Assembly (NCBI GenBank): GCA_022794055.1
Contig: JAAWEA010000059.1
Span: forward strand, 1-45,930
Direction of reading: 5' to 3'
DNA length: 45,930 bases
DNA from: Clostridia bacterium
GTDB lineage: Bacteria > Bacillota > Clostridia > TANB77 > CAG-508
Below the pieces are notes generated by a model. It saw only the letters and a program-made list of their open reading frames with translations, had not been told where the DNA came from and did not search any database. The position numbers and the translations under genes are program-made. This document shows positions 7,442 to 15,328 of this stretch, piece by piece (the stretch's first letter is position 1; each line of letters starts with the position of its first letter).

Positions 7442-8230
7442 TTATAATATAATTTTATTTCCAGGAATATCTCTACTTGCAACCCCCAGTTTAATTGAAT
7501 TTTCACTAAGTTGATTAGAAATTATCTCATCTACAACTGTTTTGTAAGCTAATTCAGGAAAATTGCTTTCTTTGCTTAAATGTCCAAGCAAGGCTTGCTT
7601 TAAACCAGATTTTATAAGATAGGAAATTGTTTTTCCAGCTATTTCATTTGATAAATGACCTGTTGGACTTGCAATTCTAGTTTTTAATGGATAAGGATAG
7701 TGTGAAAATTTTAAAACTTCTGGATCATAATTTGCTTCTAATAAAACAAAAATGCTATCTTCCAAATTTTTTAATATTCCATTTGTAATATGTCCAATAT
7801 CAGTTGCTATACTGATTTTTTTATTATCTTTAAAAATACTAAATCCGAATGGATTTGCAGCATCATGAGGAATTGAGAATGGCTTTATTTTTAAGTCTCC
7901 AATCTCAAATTTTTCTTCTGTCTTAATTATTTTTATATTTTCTTTTTTTATCTTTTCTTTTTGTTTTGGCATAGCGTCTAAAGTTTTTTGATTTACAAAT
8001 ACAGGTAAATCATATTTTTTTGCAAGTGTTCCTAAACCTTGTACATGATCAGAATGCTCATGTGTAATTAAAATTCCATCTAAATAAGATGGATTAATAT
8101 CTAAATTTGCAAGTGCGAATTCAATTTTTTTAGCACTAACACCTGCATCAACTAATATTTTTGTATTTTCACTTTCTATAAATAAACTATTTCCACTACT
8201 TCCACTATATAAACTACAGAAATTTAACAT
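7442..8230 (-). CDS. yycJ: Metallo-beta-lactamase-fold hydrolase YycJ/WalJ
   Basis: This 262-residue protein begins LNFCSLYSGSSGNSLFIES, a YycJ signature, followed by the metal-binding HEHSDH motif near residues 57-62. Later ligands include IPHDAANPFGF and ATDIGH. In Bacilli the family accompanies the WalKR cell-wall regulon and has been linked to coordinating wall synthesis with division and to nuclease activity. Here it sits between murA and rlmH, and rlmH is a usual neighbour of the family. The start follows TAAGGAAA. The gap to murA is 17 bp, so they are co-transcribed. Confidence 0.9.
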   Translation of the reverse strand: MLNFCSLYSGSSGNSLFIESENTKILVDAGVSAKKIEFALANLDINPSYLDGILITHEHSDHVQGLGTLAKKYDLPVFVNQKTLDAMPKQKEKIKKENIKIIKTEEKFEIGDLKIKPFSIPHDAANPFGFSIFKDNKKISIATDIGHITNGILKNLEDSIFVLLEANYDPEVLKFSHYPYPLKTRIASPTGHLSNEIAGKTISYLIKSGLKQALLGHLSKESNFPELAYKTVVDEIISNQLSENSIKLGVASRDIPGNKIIL

Positions 8231-8247
8231 CTTTTATTTTCCTTAAA

Positions 8248-9507
8248 TTATTCTATTACTCTTTGAATATTAGCACCAATACTTCTAAATTTTTCTTCTA
8301 TATTTTCATAACCTCTATCAATATGCTGTAAATTATATATTTCAGTTACACCATTTGCAGAGACTCCAGCAATAATTAAAGCAGCACCTGCTCTTAAATC
8401 TGTTGAATATACTGGAGCACCGAATAATTCATCTACTCCTTCAAATATTGCAGATTTTCCTTGTGCTGTTATATTAGCACCCATTTTGTTTAATTCAGCT
8501 GTATATTGGAATCTTGATTCCCATATACTTTCATTTATTATACTTGTTCCATTTGCAGTTGCTAGAACTACACCCATTTGAGGTTGCATATCAGTTGGAA
8601 ATCCAGGATAAGGTAAAGTTTTTATAATAGCTTTATTTGGTCTTTTTGTGTACCAAACTCTTATGCTATCACCATTATCTTCAACATTACCACCAATTTC
8701 TAAAATTTTAGCAGTAATACATTCTAAATGTTTAGTAATGCAATTTTTTATTAATAAATCTCCTTTTGAAGCAATAGCTGCAAGCATGAAAGTTCCAGCT
8801 TCAATTTGATCTGGTACAACAGAATAAGTACTATTTCCATGTAGTTTTTCAACACCATTGATTTTTATTACATCAGTACCAGCACCTCTAATATCTGCAC
8901 CCATTGTATTTAAGAAATTTGCAACATCAACAATATGTGGCTCTTTTGCAGCATTGTCAATAATTGTGGTTCCTTTTGCCAAAACACTAGCAAGCATAAC
9001 ATTAATTGTTGCTCCAACTGAAACAACATCCATGTAAATAGAAGTTCCAGTTAAACAATTTGCTTTTGCAGTTATAGTACCTTTTCCAACTGTTACATTA
9101 GCTCCTAGTAATTCAAACCCTTTAATATGTTGATCAATTGGTCTTGCACCTAGTTTACAACCACCAGGCATACCAACTTCAATTTCTCCAGTTCTACCAA
9201 GCATACTTCCAATAAGATAATAAGATGCTCTAAATTTACTTGTTAAATCTAAAGGTGCTTGTGTTGTAGATATATCTCTTGTATCTATTGTAATTTCATT
9301 TTGAGTATTCCATGTTATTTTAGCACCCATTTTTTCTAATATATTACAAAGAATTTGTACATCACTTATATTAGGAAGATTATTTATTGTACAAATTCCA
9401 TCTATTAATAATGTAGCAGGTAATATAGCAACTGCTGCATTTTTTGCTCCATTTATTTCTACTTCACCTTTTAAAGGTGTTGGTCCTGTTATTACTAATT
9501 TTTCCAA
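8248..9507 (-). CDS. murA: UDP-N-acetylglucosamine 1-carboxyvinyltransferase MurA
   Basis: This 419-residue enzyme performs the first committed step of peptidoglycan synthesis (enolpyruvyl transfer from PEP to UDP-GlcNAc). Conserved elements are INGAKNAAVAILPA at residues 19-32, the active-site Cys in MPGGCKLGARPIDQH near residue 117, and GFPTDMQPQ near 303. The start is TTG after AGGGGG. A promoter is visible just upstream and murA leads the yycJ-rlmH operon. The Cys is present rather than Asp, so the usual fosfomycin target site is retained. Confidence 0.97.
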   Translation of the reverse strand: MEKLVITGPTPLKGEVEINGAKNAAVAILPATLLIDGICTINNLPNISDVQILCNILEKMGAKITWNTQNEITIDTRDISTTQAPLDLTSKFRASYYLIGSMLGRTGEIEVGMPGGCKLGARPIDQHIKGFELLGANVTVGKGTITAKANCLTGTSIYMDVVSVGATINVMLASVLAKGTTIIDNAAKEPHIVDVANFLNTMGADIRGAGTDVIKINGVEKLHGNSTYSVVPDQIEAGTFMLAAIASKGDLLIKNCITKHLECITAKILEIGGNVEDNGDSIRVWYTKRPNKAIIKTLPYPGFPTDMQPQMGVVLATANGTSIINESIWESRFQYTAELNKMGANITAQGKSAIFEGVDELFGAPVYSTDLRAGAALIIAGVSANGVTEIYNLQHIDRGYENIEEKFRSIGANIQRVIE

Positions 9508-9541
9508 TTATATTCCCCCTGAATATTATTTTATATTTTAA

Positions 9542-9570
9542 TATATATCATAAAGAGTTAAGTAATGCAA
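9542..9570 (-). promoter_or_regulatory. Promoter for murA-yycJ-rlmH
   Basis: Read on the minus strand: TTGCAT (9570-9565), a 17-bp spacer, TATATA (9547-9542), about 35 bp before the TTG start of murA. Confidence 0.5.
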
Positions 9571-9714
9571 GAGAAAATTTTATTACTGTTTTCAGTGAAT
9601 TAAAATTTTGACAGTATTTCCAATATAATAAAAGTATAATATGCAATACAGTAAAAATATAGAATTTTAAAATTCAAATTGTTAAAAATGGAAGTGTTTA
9701 TTGCTTATTTATAA

Positions 9715-10380
9715 TTATTTTTTTGCAGTCAATAATCCATTATTAGCGAAAAATTCAATTAACTTAAATTTGAATTTTATTTCATTATCTGAATTGTTTG
9801 ATATTAAAGAATATTCTTCTTTAGATAGAGCATCTTGAAGTTCTTCTTTAGATTCATCTGGTACAATTCCAGATGAGATATCTACAAAACAAAGTGATGG
9901 GAACATTACACACCACCAATTTCTTCCTTCAGCTTGACCAATTTCTACTCTTAAAGCATCATAAAAACCTGCTGGTAAAGAAATATCTCCATATTGTTTT
10001 GTTGGAAATTCAAAGTTTCCAACTTTAATAGTTACATTATAGTTATATCCATTGGCTATTATTGTTTCTAATGCTACTTGTTTAAAATTGTCTTGATGCT
10101 CTGAAACAATTTGGATTGCTTCTTCTTTTGAAGAACAGTTGCTACAAATATTATTCATATAATTTAATAAAGCATCACGTACTTTATACTTTAGATTTTG
10201 ATCTTCATCACTATCACTGTTTGCAATAACATGAAGACGAAAAACGCTATCACTAATATTACTTGATACAGCTTGTGCGTAGCTAAAAGCACATACAATT
10301 GTATATAAAAATAATAATAAACTTAAAATAATAATAATTCCTAATTTGGAATTTTTCATAGAATTTAAAATTTTTTTCAT
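9715..10380 (-). CDS. spoIIR: Stage II sporulation protein R
   Basis: This 221-residue secreted protein has an N-terminal membrane/signal segment at residues 13-35, then the SpoIIR core: VFRLHVIANSDSDEDQNLKYKVRDALL (~43-69), ISLPAGFYDALRVEIG and GRNWWCVMFPSLCFVD (~153-168). In B. subtilis it is made in the forespore under sigma-F and activates the SpoIIGA protease that processes pro-sigma-E in the mother cell. The start follows GGAGG. It is a single-gene unit, divergent from the next gene across a 242-bp gap. This is strong evidence that the organism forms endospores. Confidence 0.95.
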   Translation of the reverse strand: MKKILNSMKNSKLGIIIILSLLLFLYTIVCAFSYAQAVSSNISDSVFRLHVIANSDSDEDQNLKYKVRDALLNYMNNICSNCSSKEEAIQIVSEHQDNFKQVALETIIANGYNYNVTIKVGNFEFPTKQYGDISLPAGFYDALRVEIGQAEGRNWWCVMFPSLCFVDISSGIVPDESKEELQDALSKEEYSLISNNSDNEIKFKFKLIEFFANNGLLTAKK

Positions 10381-10465
10381 AAGTTACCTCCAAAAAACTT
10401 TTTTTACAAAATATTCTCTAAATTCATTATTTGCCAATTTTATAAAAATATACATGTAAAAAGAA

Positions 10466-10520
10466 TTTTGAAATAGTTTTGAAATGGTTTTGAAATATTT
10501 CTGAAATATTTCTGAAATAA
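10466..10520 (+). repeat. Five tandem 11-bp repeats upstream of a promoter
   Basis: Consecutive 11-mers read TTTTGAAATAG, TTTTGAAATGG, TTTTGAAATAT, TTCTGAAATAT, TTCTGAAATAA. The array stops two bases before a consensus -35 box. The 11-bp period is close to one helical turn, so the sites would face one side of the DNA, as expected for a regulator array or a curved A-tract activator. Confidence 0.75.
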
Positions 10521-10522
10521 TA

Positions 10523-10551
10523 TTGACATATTTTAAAATAATTGGTAAAAT
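10523..10551 (+). promoter_or_regulatory. Consensus sigma-A-type promoter for the 10623 gene
   Basis: TTGACA (10523-10528), an exact 17-bp spacer, and TAAAAT (10546-10551). The transcript would have a leader of about 65 bases. Confidence 0.7.
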
Positions 10552-10622
10552 TTACCAGTAGTCAAACTACGGAATTCAAAAGAAGACGTATTTATTCTTA
10601 AATATGAAAGGATTGATAACAA

Positions 10623-11078
10623 ATGAAAACTAAAGAAAAATTGTGTTTATTTTTTGCTAGCGATTATCATTTTGAAATGATAAGTTTACCTTATATTAAT
10701 GGAAAGCTAAAAGAAAATAAAGAAGTAATTATGATAACAGAAAATGATTTAAATAGTACAGTAAGTACACTATTAGGAAGAATAAATTTAAAACCAGAGG
10801 AAAAAGATAAAATAATAAATATAGATTGGAATAATAATGAAGATAAAATCAAAAAATTACAAAATGAAGATATTAAAAATAAAGAAAAAGTAATTTTTAT
10901 AAAGGGAAAAGAAGAATATATTAATAGTATGAATCAAAGTATTAACAATTTAATTTCTGATAAGAATACACAAGTAATAGATTGTTATGATATTAATGAA
11001 GTACAAGAAAATATTAAAGATATAGCAAAAGGATATTCCAAAATACTATCTACATCAGGTATTGAAAAATTGTTATAA
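10623..11078 (+). CDS. Conserved-type hypothetical protein, 151 residues
   Basis: I do not recognise a family. The product is soluble, Lys/Glu/Asn-rich and looks alpha/beta: strands KLCLFFASDYHFEMISL, EVIMITEN, VIFIKGKEEYI and TQVIDCYDI alternate with helices, suggesting a small Rossmann-like fold. No catalytic motif is evident. The start follows AAAGGATTG. It has a strong promoter with an 11-bp repeat array immediately upstream, so its expression may be specifically controlled. The next gene has its own promoter. Confidence 0.75.
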   Translation: MKTKEKLCLFFASDYHFEMISLPYINGKLKENKEVIMITENDLNSTVSTLLGRINLKPEEKDKIINIDWNNNEDKIKKLQNEDIKNKEKVIFIKGKEEYINSMNQSINNLISDKNTQVIDCYDINEVQENIKDIAKGYSKILSTSGIEKLL

Positions 11079-11083
11079 AACTC

Positions 11084-11112
11084 TTGATAATTTCATAAGA
11101 ATGTTATATAAA
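11084..11112 (+). promoter_or_regulatory. Promoter for the UDP-sugar pyrophosphorylase gene
   Basis: TTGATA (11084-11089), a 17-bp spacer, and TATAAA (11107-11112) lie 34 bp before the ATG. Confidence 0.5.
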
Positions 11113-11146
11113 TAATAATAACGTTTTTTTGAAAGGGTGAAAAAAC

Positions 11147-12397
11147 ATGGACAATATATTAGATGAAGATAGAGCTATACTAAAAAAATATAATCAAGAA
11201 CATTTATTAAACGGATATGAAAAATTAGATGAAAAACATAAAAAAGAATTGTTAAATCAAATTGCTAATATTGATTTTGAATTAATTTCTACTTTATATA
11301 ATAATACAAAAAAAGAAAATTTACAAAATAATGATGAGATACAACCAATGGAATATTTGGATAAATATAAATTAAACGAAAAATATAAATATTATGAAGA
11401 AATTGGAAAAAAAACAATTAAAAGTGGAAAACTTGCAGTTGTAACAATGGCTGGAGGACAAGGAACAAGACTTGGACATGATGGACCAAAGGGAACTTTT
11501 GATCTTGGGTTAAACTCACATAAATCTTTATTTGAGCTATTATCAGACGCTTTGAAAGAGGAAGAAAAAAAATATAATATTACAATACCATGGTTTATTA
11601 TGACAAGTCGTGAAAATAACAATAAAACAATGGAGTTTTTCGAAAAAAATAGATATTTTGGATATAAAAAAGATGTAAATATATTTTTCTTCATTCAAGG
11701 TGAATTACCAATGATTGATACTGAAGGGAAAATTTTAATAGGAGAAGATGGACTTATAAAACAAGCAGCAGATGGTCATGGTGGAATATATGAATCACTT
11801 GTTAAAAGTGAAATGACAGATAAAATGAAGCAGTTAGGTGTTGAATGGGTATTTATTGCAGGAGTTGATAATTGCCTTGTAAAAATGGTAGATCCAGTTT
11901 TAATTGGAACAGCTATTGATAGGAATGTTACAGTAGCTTGTAAATCTATTGTAAAAGCAAATCCTCATGAAAAAGTAGGAGTTTTTTGTAAAAGGAATGG
12001 TAAACCTAGTGTTATAGAGTATTCTGAAATTTCTAACGAAATGGCAGAAGCAGTTGATGAGAATGGTGAACTTTTATATGGTGAATCGCATATTCTTTGT
12101 AATTTGTTTAATTTAGAAGCAGTTGAAAGAATGGGAAGAACACCTTTACCATATCATAGTGCTTTTAAGAAAACTAAATATATAGATAAAAATGGAGATT
12201 TAGTTGTACCTGATTCTCCAAATGCTTATAAATTTGAAGCATTTTTGTTTGATGCTTTTAGTGAATTTGATGATATGGCTATATTAAGAGTTAAAAGAGA
12301 AGAGGAGTTTGCACCTGTAAAAAATTCAGATGATGTTGGTGTAGATTGTCCAAAAACAGCAAGAGAATTATATGAAAAATTTCATCATATAAAATAA
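11147..12397 (+). CDS. UDP-N-acetylhexosamine/UDP-sugar pyrophosphorylase (UDPGP family)
   Basis: This 416-residue nucleotidyltransferase has the eukaryote-like UAP/UDPGP signature VTMAGGQGTRLGHDGPKGTFDLG near residues 98-120, followed by WFIMTSREN, ADGHGGIY and WVFIAGVDNCLVK. It makes UDP-GlcNAc (or UDP-Glc) from the sugar 1-phosphate and UTP. This is a different family from bacterial GlmU/GalU. A phosphohexomutase gene follows directly, consistent with a hexose-6-P to hexose-1-P to UDP-sugar route for wall or glycan synthesis. Which sugar is used cannot be read from sequence. The start follows GAAAGGGTG. Confidence 0.88.
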   Translation: MDNILDEDRAILKKYNQEHLLNGYEKLDEKHKKELLNQIANIDFELISTLYNNTKKENLQNNDEIQPMEYLDKYKLNEKYKYYEEIGKKTIKSGKLAVVTMAGGQGTRLGHDGPKGTFDLGLNSHKSLFELLSDALKEEEKKYNITIPWFIMTSRENNNKTMEFFEKNRYFGYKKDVNIFFFIQGELPMIDTEGKILIGEDGLIKQAADGHGGIYESLVKSEMTDKMKQLGVEWVFIAGVDNCLVKMVDPVLIGTAIDRNVTVACKSIVKANPHEKVGVFCKRNGKPSVIEYSEISNEMAEAVDENGELLYGESHILCNLFNLEAVERMGRTPLPYHSAFKKTKYIDKNGDLVVPDSPNAYKFEAFLFDAFSEFDDMAILRVKREEEFAPVKNSDDVGVDCPKTARELYEKFHHIK

Positions 12398-12402
12398 TGA
12401 AA

Positions 12403-12439
12403 AAAGGTGAATTAAATTTTTAATTCATCTTTCTTTTTT
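12403..12439 (+). terminator. Intrinsic terminator after the pyrophosphorylase gene
   Basis: A 12-bp stem (12403-12414 with 12421-12432, one G-T pair) is followed by CTTTTTT. The mutase gene downstream therefore probably has separate or read-through transcription. Confidence 0.75.
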
Positions 12440-12481
12440 ACAAAATTAATGTTATTATGTGTGAGAGAAAGGAATGATTTT

Positions 12482-14206
12482 ATGGATTATTTAAAAGAAT
12501 ATAGAAAATGGTTAGAAAGTTTTGATTTTGATGAGGAAACAAAAAAAGAATTACAGGAAATAGAAAATGATAAAAAAGAGATTGAAGATAGATTCTATAA
12601 GGAATTAGAATTTGGAACAGCTGGGTTAAGAGGTGTAATTGGTGCAGGAACAAACAGAATGAACAAATATACAGTAGGAAAAGCAACACAAGGATTAGCT
12701 AATTATATATTAGAACAAGGCACTAAAGACAAAGGAGTTGCAATCAGTTATGATTCAAGAAGAATGTCAAAAGAATTTAGTATTCAAACAGCTTTAATCT
12801 TAAATGCAAATGGGATTAAGACATTTTTATTTGAAAATTTAAGACCAGTTCCTGAATTATCTTATGCTGTTAGAGAATTAAAATGTACTGCAGGAATTAT
12901 GATTACAGCAAGTCATAATCCACCAAAATATAATGGTTATAAAGTATATTGGGATGATGGTTCACAAATAGTATCCCCAAGAGATACAGAAATTATTGGA
13001 AAAGTAAGAGATGTAAAAGAGTATAGTGAGATTAAGGAGATTTCTAAAGAAGAAGCAATAGGAAAGGGATTATTTAATATTATTGGCAAAGAGATGGATG
13101 ATAAATATATAAATACATTGAAATCATTAGTATTAAACCCAGAAATAGTAAGAGAACAAGGTAAAAAGATAAAGGTTGTTTATACTCCATTACATGGAAC
13201 TGGTAATACTATTACTGAAAGACTTTTAAAGGAAATAGGAATTGAAAACCTTTATGTTGTGCCAGAACAAAAAGAACCAGATGGAAATTTCCCAACAGTA
13301 GATTACCCAAATCCAGAAGATAAAAAAGCATTTAAATTAGCATTAGAGTTAGCTAAAAAAGTAGATGCAGATGTAGTATTAGCAACTGATCCAGATGCTG
13401 ATAGATTGGGAGTATTTGCTAAAGATAGTATTACAGGTGAATACATGGATTATACAGGAAATATGTCTGCTTTATTAATAGCAGAATATAGAATTTCTCA
13501 AATGAAAGAAAAGAATATATTACCAAATAATGGAATGATGATTACAACAGTTGTTTCTTCTAATTTGACTAAAGCTATTGCTCAAGAATATAATTTAAAG
13601 TTATATGAAGTATTAACAGGCTTTAAAAACATTGGAGCAGTTATTAAAAAAGAGGAAGAAACTAATGGTAATAAATATGTATTTGGATTTGAAGAGAGCT
13701 ATGGATGCCTAATTGGAGATTATGCAAGAGATAAAGATGGAATATCAGCGGTTATGTCATTATGCGAAGCAACTTGTTACTATAAATCCAAAAATGAATC
13801 TTTGTGGGATGCAATGATTAATATATATGAAAAATATGGATATTATAAAGAGGCTCAAGTTTCAATTGTATTAGAAGGGGTAGAAGGAGCTAAAAAAATA
13901 GAAGAAATGATGACAAATATGAGAAACAAACCTGTAGAGAAAATTGGAGATTATAGAGTTTTAACATTTAAGGATATTAATCGTGATTATGTTAAAAATA
14001 TGCTAACAAAAGAAGAAAATACAACAGGGCTTCCAAAATCAAATGTTTTATATTATGAATTAGAAGATAATAGTTGGTGTTGTGTAAGACCTTCTGGAAC
14101 AGAACCAAAGATAAAATTATATATGGGAATAAAAGGAAATTCAGAGGAAGATGCAAATACTAAATTAGAAAAACTAAAAGATGCAATGGTAGCAATTGTA
14201 AAATAA
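12482..14206 (+). CDS. Phosphoglucomutase/phosphomannomutase
   Basis: This 574-residue alpha-D-phosphohexomutase has the phosphoserine loop TASHNPPKYNGYK near residues 141-153, the Mg-binding DPDADR near 300-305, the sugar-binding GFEESYG near 402-408 and the C-terminal phosphate-binding RPSGTEPKIK near 530-539. The size and PGM2-like arrangement fit the PgcA/PGM2 group that interconverts glucose 6-P and 1-P. I chose the ATG at 12482 preceded by GAGAAAGGA; the frame extends upstream to 12449 without a better site. It acts next to the UDP-sugar pyrophosphorylase. Confidence 0.93.
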   Translation: MDYLKEYRKWLESFDFDEETKKELQEIENDKKEIEDRFYKELEFGTAGLRGVIGAGTNRMNKYTVGKATQGLANYILEQGTKDKGVAISYDSRRMSKEFSIQTALILNANGIKTFLFENLRPVPELSYAVRELKCTAGIMITASHNPPKYNGYKVYWDDGSQIVSPRDTEIIGKVRDVKEYSEIKEISKEEAIGKGLFNIIGKEMDDKYINTLKSLVLNPEIVREQGKKIKVVYTPLHGTGNTITERLLKEIGIENLYVVPEQKEPDGNFPTVDYPNPEDKKAFKLALELAKKVDADVVLATDPDADRLGVFAKDSITGEYMDYTGNMSALLIAEYRISQMKEKNILPNNGMMITTVVSSNLTKAIAQEYNLKLYEVLTGFKNIGAVIKKEEETNGNKYVFGFEESYGCLIGDYARDKDGISAVMSLCEATCYYKSKNESLWDAMINIYEKYGYYKEAQVSIVLEGVEGAKKIEEMMTNMRNKPVEKIGDYRVLTFKDINRDYVKNMLTKEENTTGLPKSNVLYYELEDNSWCCVRPSGTEPKIKLYMGIKGNSEEDANTKLEKLKDAMVAIVK

Positions 14207-14246
14207 GAAAAATTATAATTACAAAGAAATTTTTCATATAGGAATA

Positions 14247-14296
14247 AAAAGAGGCATGTAAGTTATTTAAGAAAATCATGCCTCTTTTATTTTTTT
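14247..14296. terminator. Bidirectional terminator between mutase and ttcA-like genes
   Basis: A 12-bp perfect stem (AAAAGAGGCATG 14247-14258 with 14277-14288) is followed by ATTTTTTT. The A-run on the other side serves the convergent minus-strand gene. Confidence 0.8.
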
Positions 14297-15002
14297 ATAT
14301 TTTCCAATCATTTAAATTTCTTTGAATGGCACCAAAGAGATTAGCTCTTATTGAAGGAATTTCTTTTTGAAGAGAGAAAATCATTTGTTTCATATCTTCT
14401 CTTTTAGAAGTTCCATCTACTGGGCAGACTTTTGGCATAACAGATAATTCATTTTTTTTAATAAACCTTTTAGTGTCTTTTTCAGATGTATAAATAAGAG
14501 GTCTAATTAGAGTGATTCCTGAACGATCCATATAACTTATAGGAGAAAAAGTTCCAATACTTCCTGTATATAGTAAGTTTAATAAAAATGTTTCTAATAC
14601 ATCATCTTCATTATGTCCTAAAGCAATTTTATTGCATCCTTCTCTTATAGCAATTGAGTTTATTATCCCTCTTCTTAAATTTGCACATAAAGAACAGGGA
14701 TTTTTTTCTTTTCTTAAATCAAAAACAATTTCTTTAGCATTGCTTTTTTCTATAAAAAGGGGTATTTGTAAATTATTACAAATATCTTGTAAGAGGGTTG
14801 TATCAAAGAAATCAAATCCAGGATCTATACTTATTGCTATAAGTTCAAACTTTTTGGGATAAAATCTTTGTAAAGCTTTAAAAGCATGTAATAAAGTAAT
14901 AGAATCTTTTCCTCCAGATAAACAAATAGCTATTTTATCATTATTTTCTAACATTTGGTATTCTTCAATTGCTTTTCGCATTTTACTTAATATTTTCTGC
15001 AT
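14295..15002 (-). CDS. TtcA-like tRNA thiolase (PP-loop ATPase)
   Basis: This 235-residue N-type ATP pyrophosphatase has the PP-loop ICLSGGKDSITLL at residues 26-38, then the CSLC pair (near residues 102-105) and a third Cys in KVCPVDGT, the arrangement of Fe-S-binding residues in TtcA. GHNEDDVLETFLLNLLY is also typical. TtcA makes 2-thiocytidine at tRNA position 32. Clostridial paralogues of this size may have other tRNA targets, so the exact nucleoside is uncertain. The start follows GGGAGG. It is a single gene. Confidence 0.85.
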   Translation of the reverse strand: MQKILSKMRKAIEEYQMLENNDKIAICLSGGKDSITLLHAFKALQRFYPKKFELIAISIDPGFDFFDTTLLQDICNNLQIPLFIEKSNAKEIVFDLRKEKNPCSLCANLRRGIINSIAIREGCNKIALGHNEDDVLETFLLNLLYTGSIGTFSPISYMDRSGITLIRPLIYTSEKDTKRFIKKNELSVMPKVCPVDGTSKREDMKQMIFSLQKEIPSIRANLFGAIQRNLNDWKI

Positions 15003-15213
15003 TCTATACCTCCCGAGGTTTTTAATCTATTATAGCATAATTGTCAAGTAAAAAAGTGTAATTTGTAATAAAAATGTAAACAAAACTTAATTTTTAACTA
15101 TTAAAATTAGTAAAAATACCTTCCCTAGTGCTAAAAAGATATATTTTTGTAATAAAAAAAATACCTATATTGAAAAATAATATAAAATGTTTAATAATAA
15201 AGTAAGAAGTGAT

Positions 15214-15222
15214 TTTCGACAA
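15214..15222. promoter_or_regulatory. Candidate Spo0A box upstream of the giant gene
   Basis: TTTCGACAA matches the reverse of the Spo0A core TTGTCGAA. It lies about 45 bp upstream of the -35 box of the surface-protein promoter. A single short match could be chance. The rest of 15003-15328 holds the promoter and no gene. Confidence 0.35.
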
Positions 15223-15266
15223 GTGTTTACATAACTGAAAAAATTAACATAAAATGTAAAAAACTA

Positions 15267-15295
15267 TTGAAAAATCAAGGAAAATGTAGTATAAT
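15267..15295 (+). promoter_or_regulatory. Promoter for the giant surface protein
   Basis: TTGAAA (15267-15272), a 17-bp spacer, and TATAAT (15290-15295) lie 34 bp before ATG. Confidence 0.7.
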
Positions 15296-15328
15296 CAGAA
15301 TAAGGTGAATTTAGAAGGAGGAATTTCA

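Noticed and set aside
9600..9650. Plus-strand promoter TTGACA/TATAAT between murA and spoIIR
   Set aside because: Spacing of the boxes is 11 or 21 bp rather than about 17, and no plus-strand gene follows.
10381..10460. Sigma-F promoter for spoIIR
   Set aside because: GTATA and a GGCAAATAAT element are present on the minus strand but spaced only 13 bp, shorter than the usual ~15, so I did not list it.
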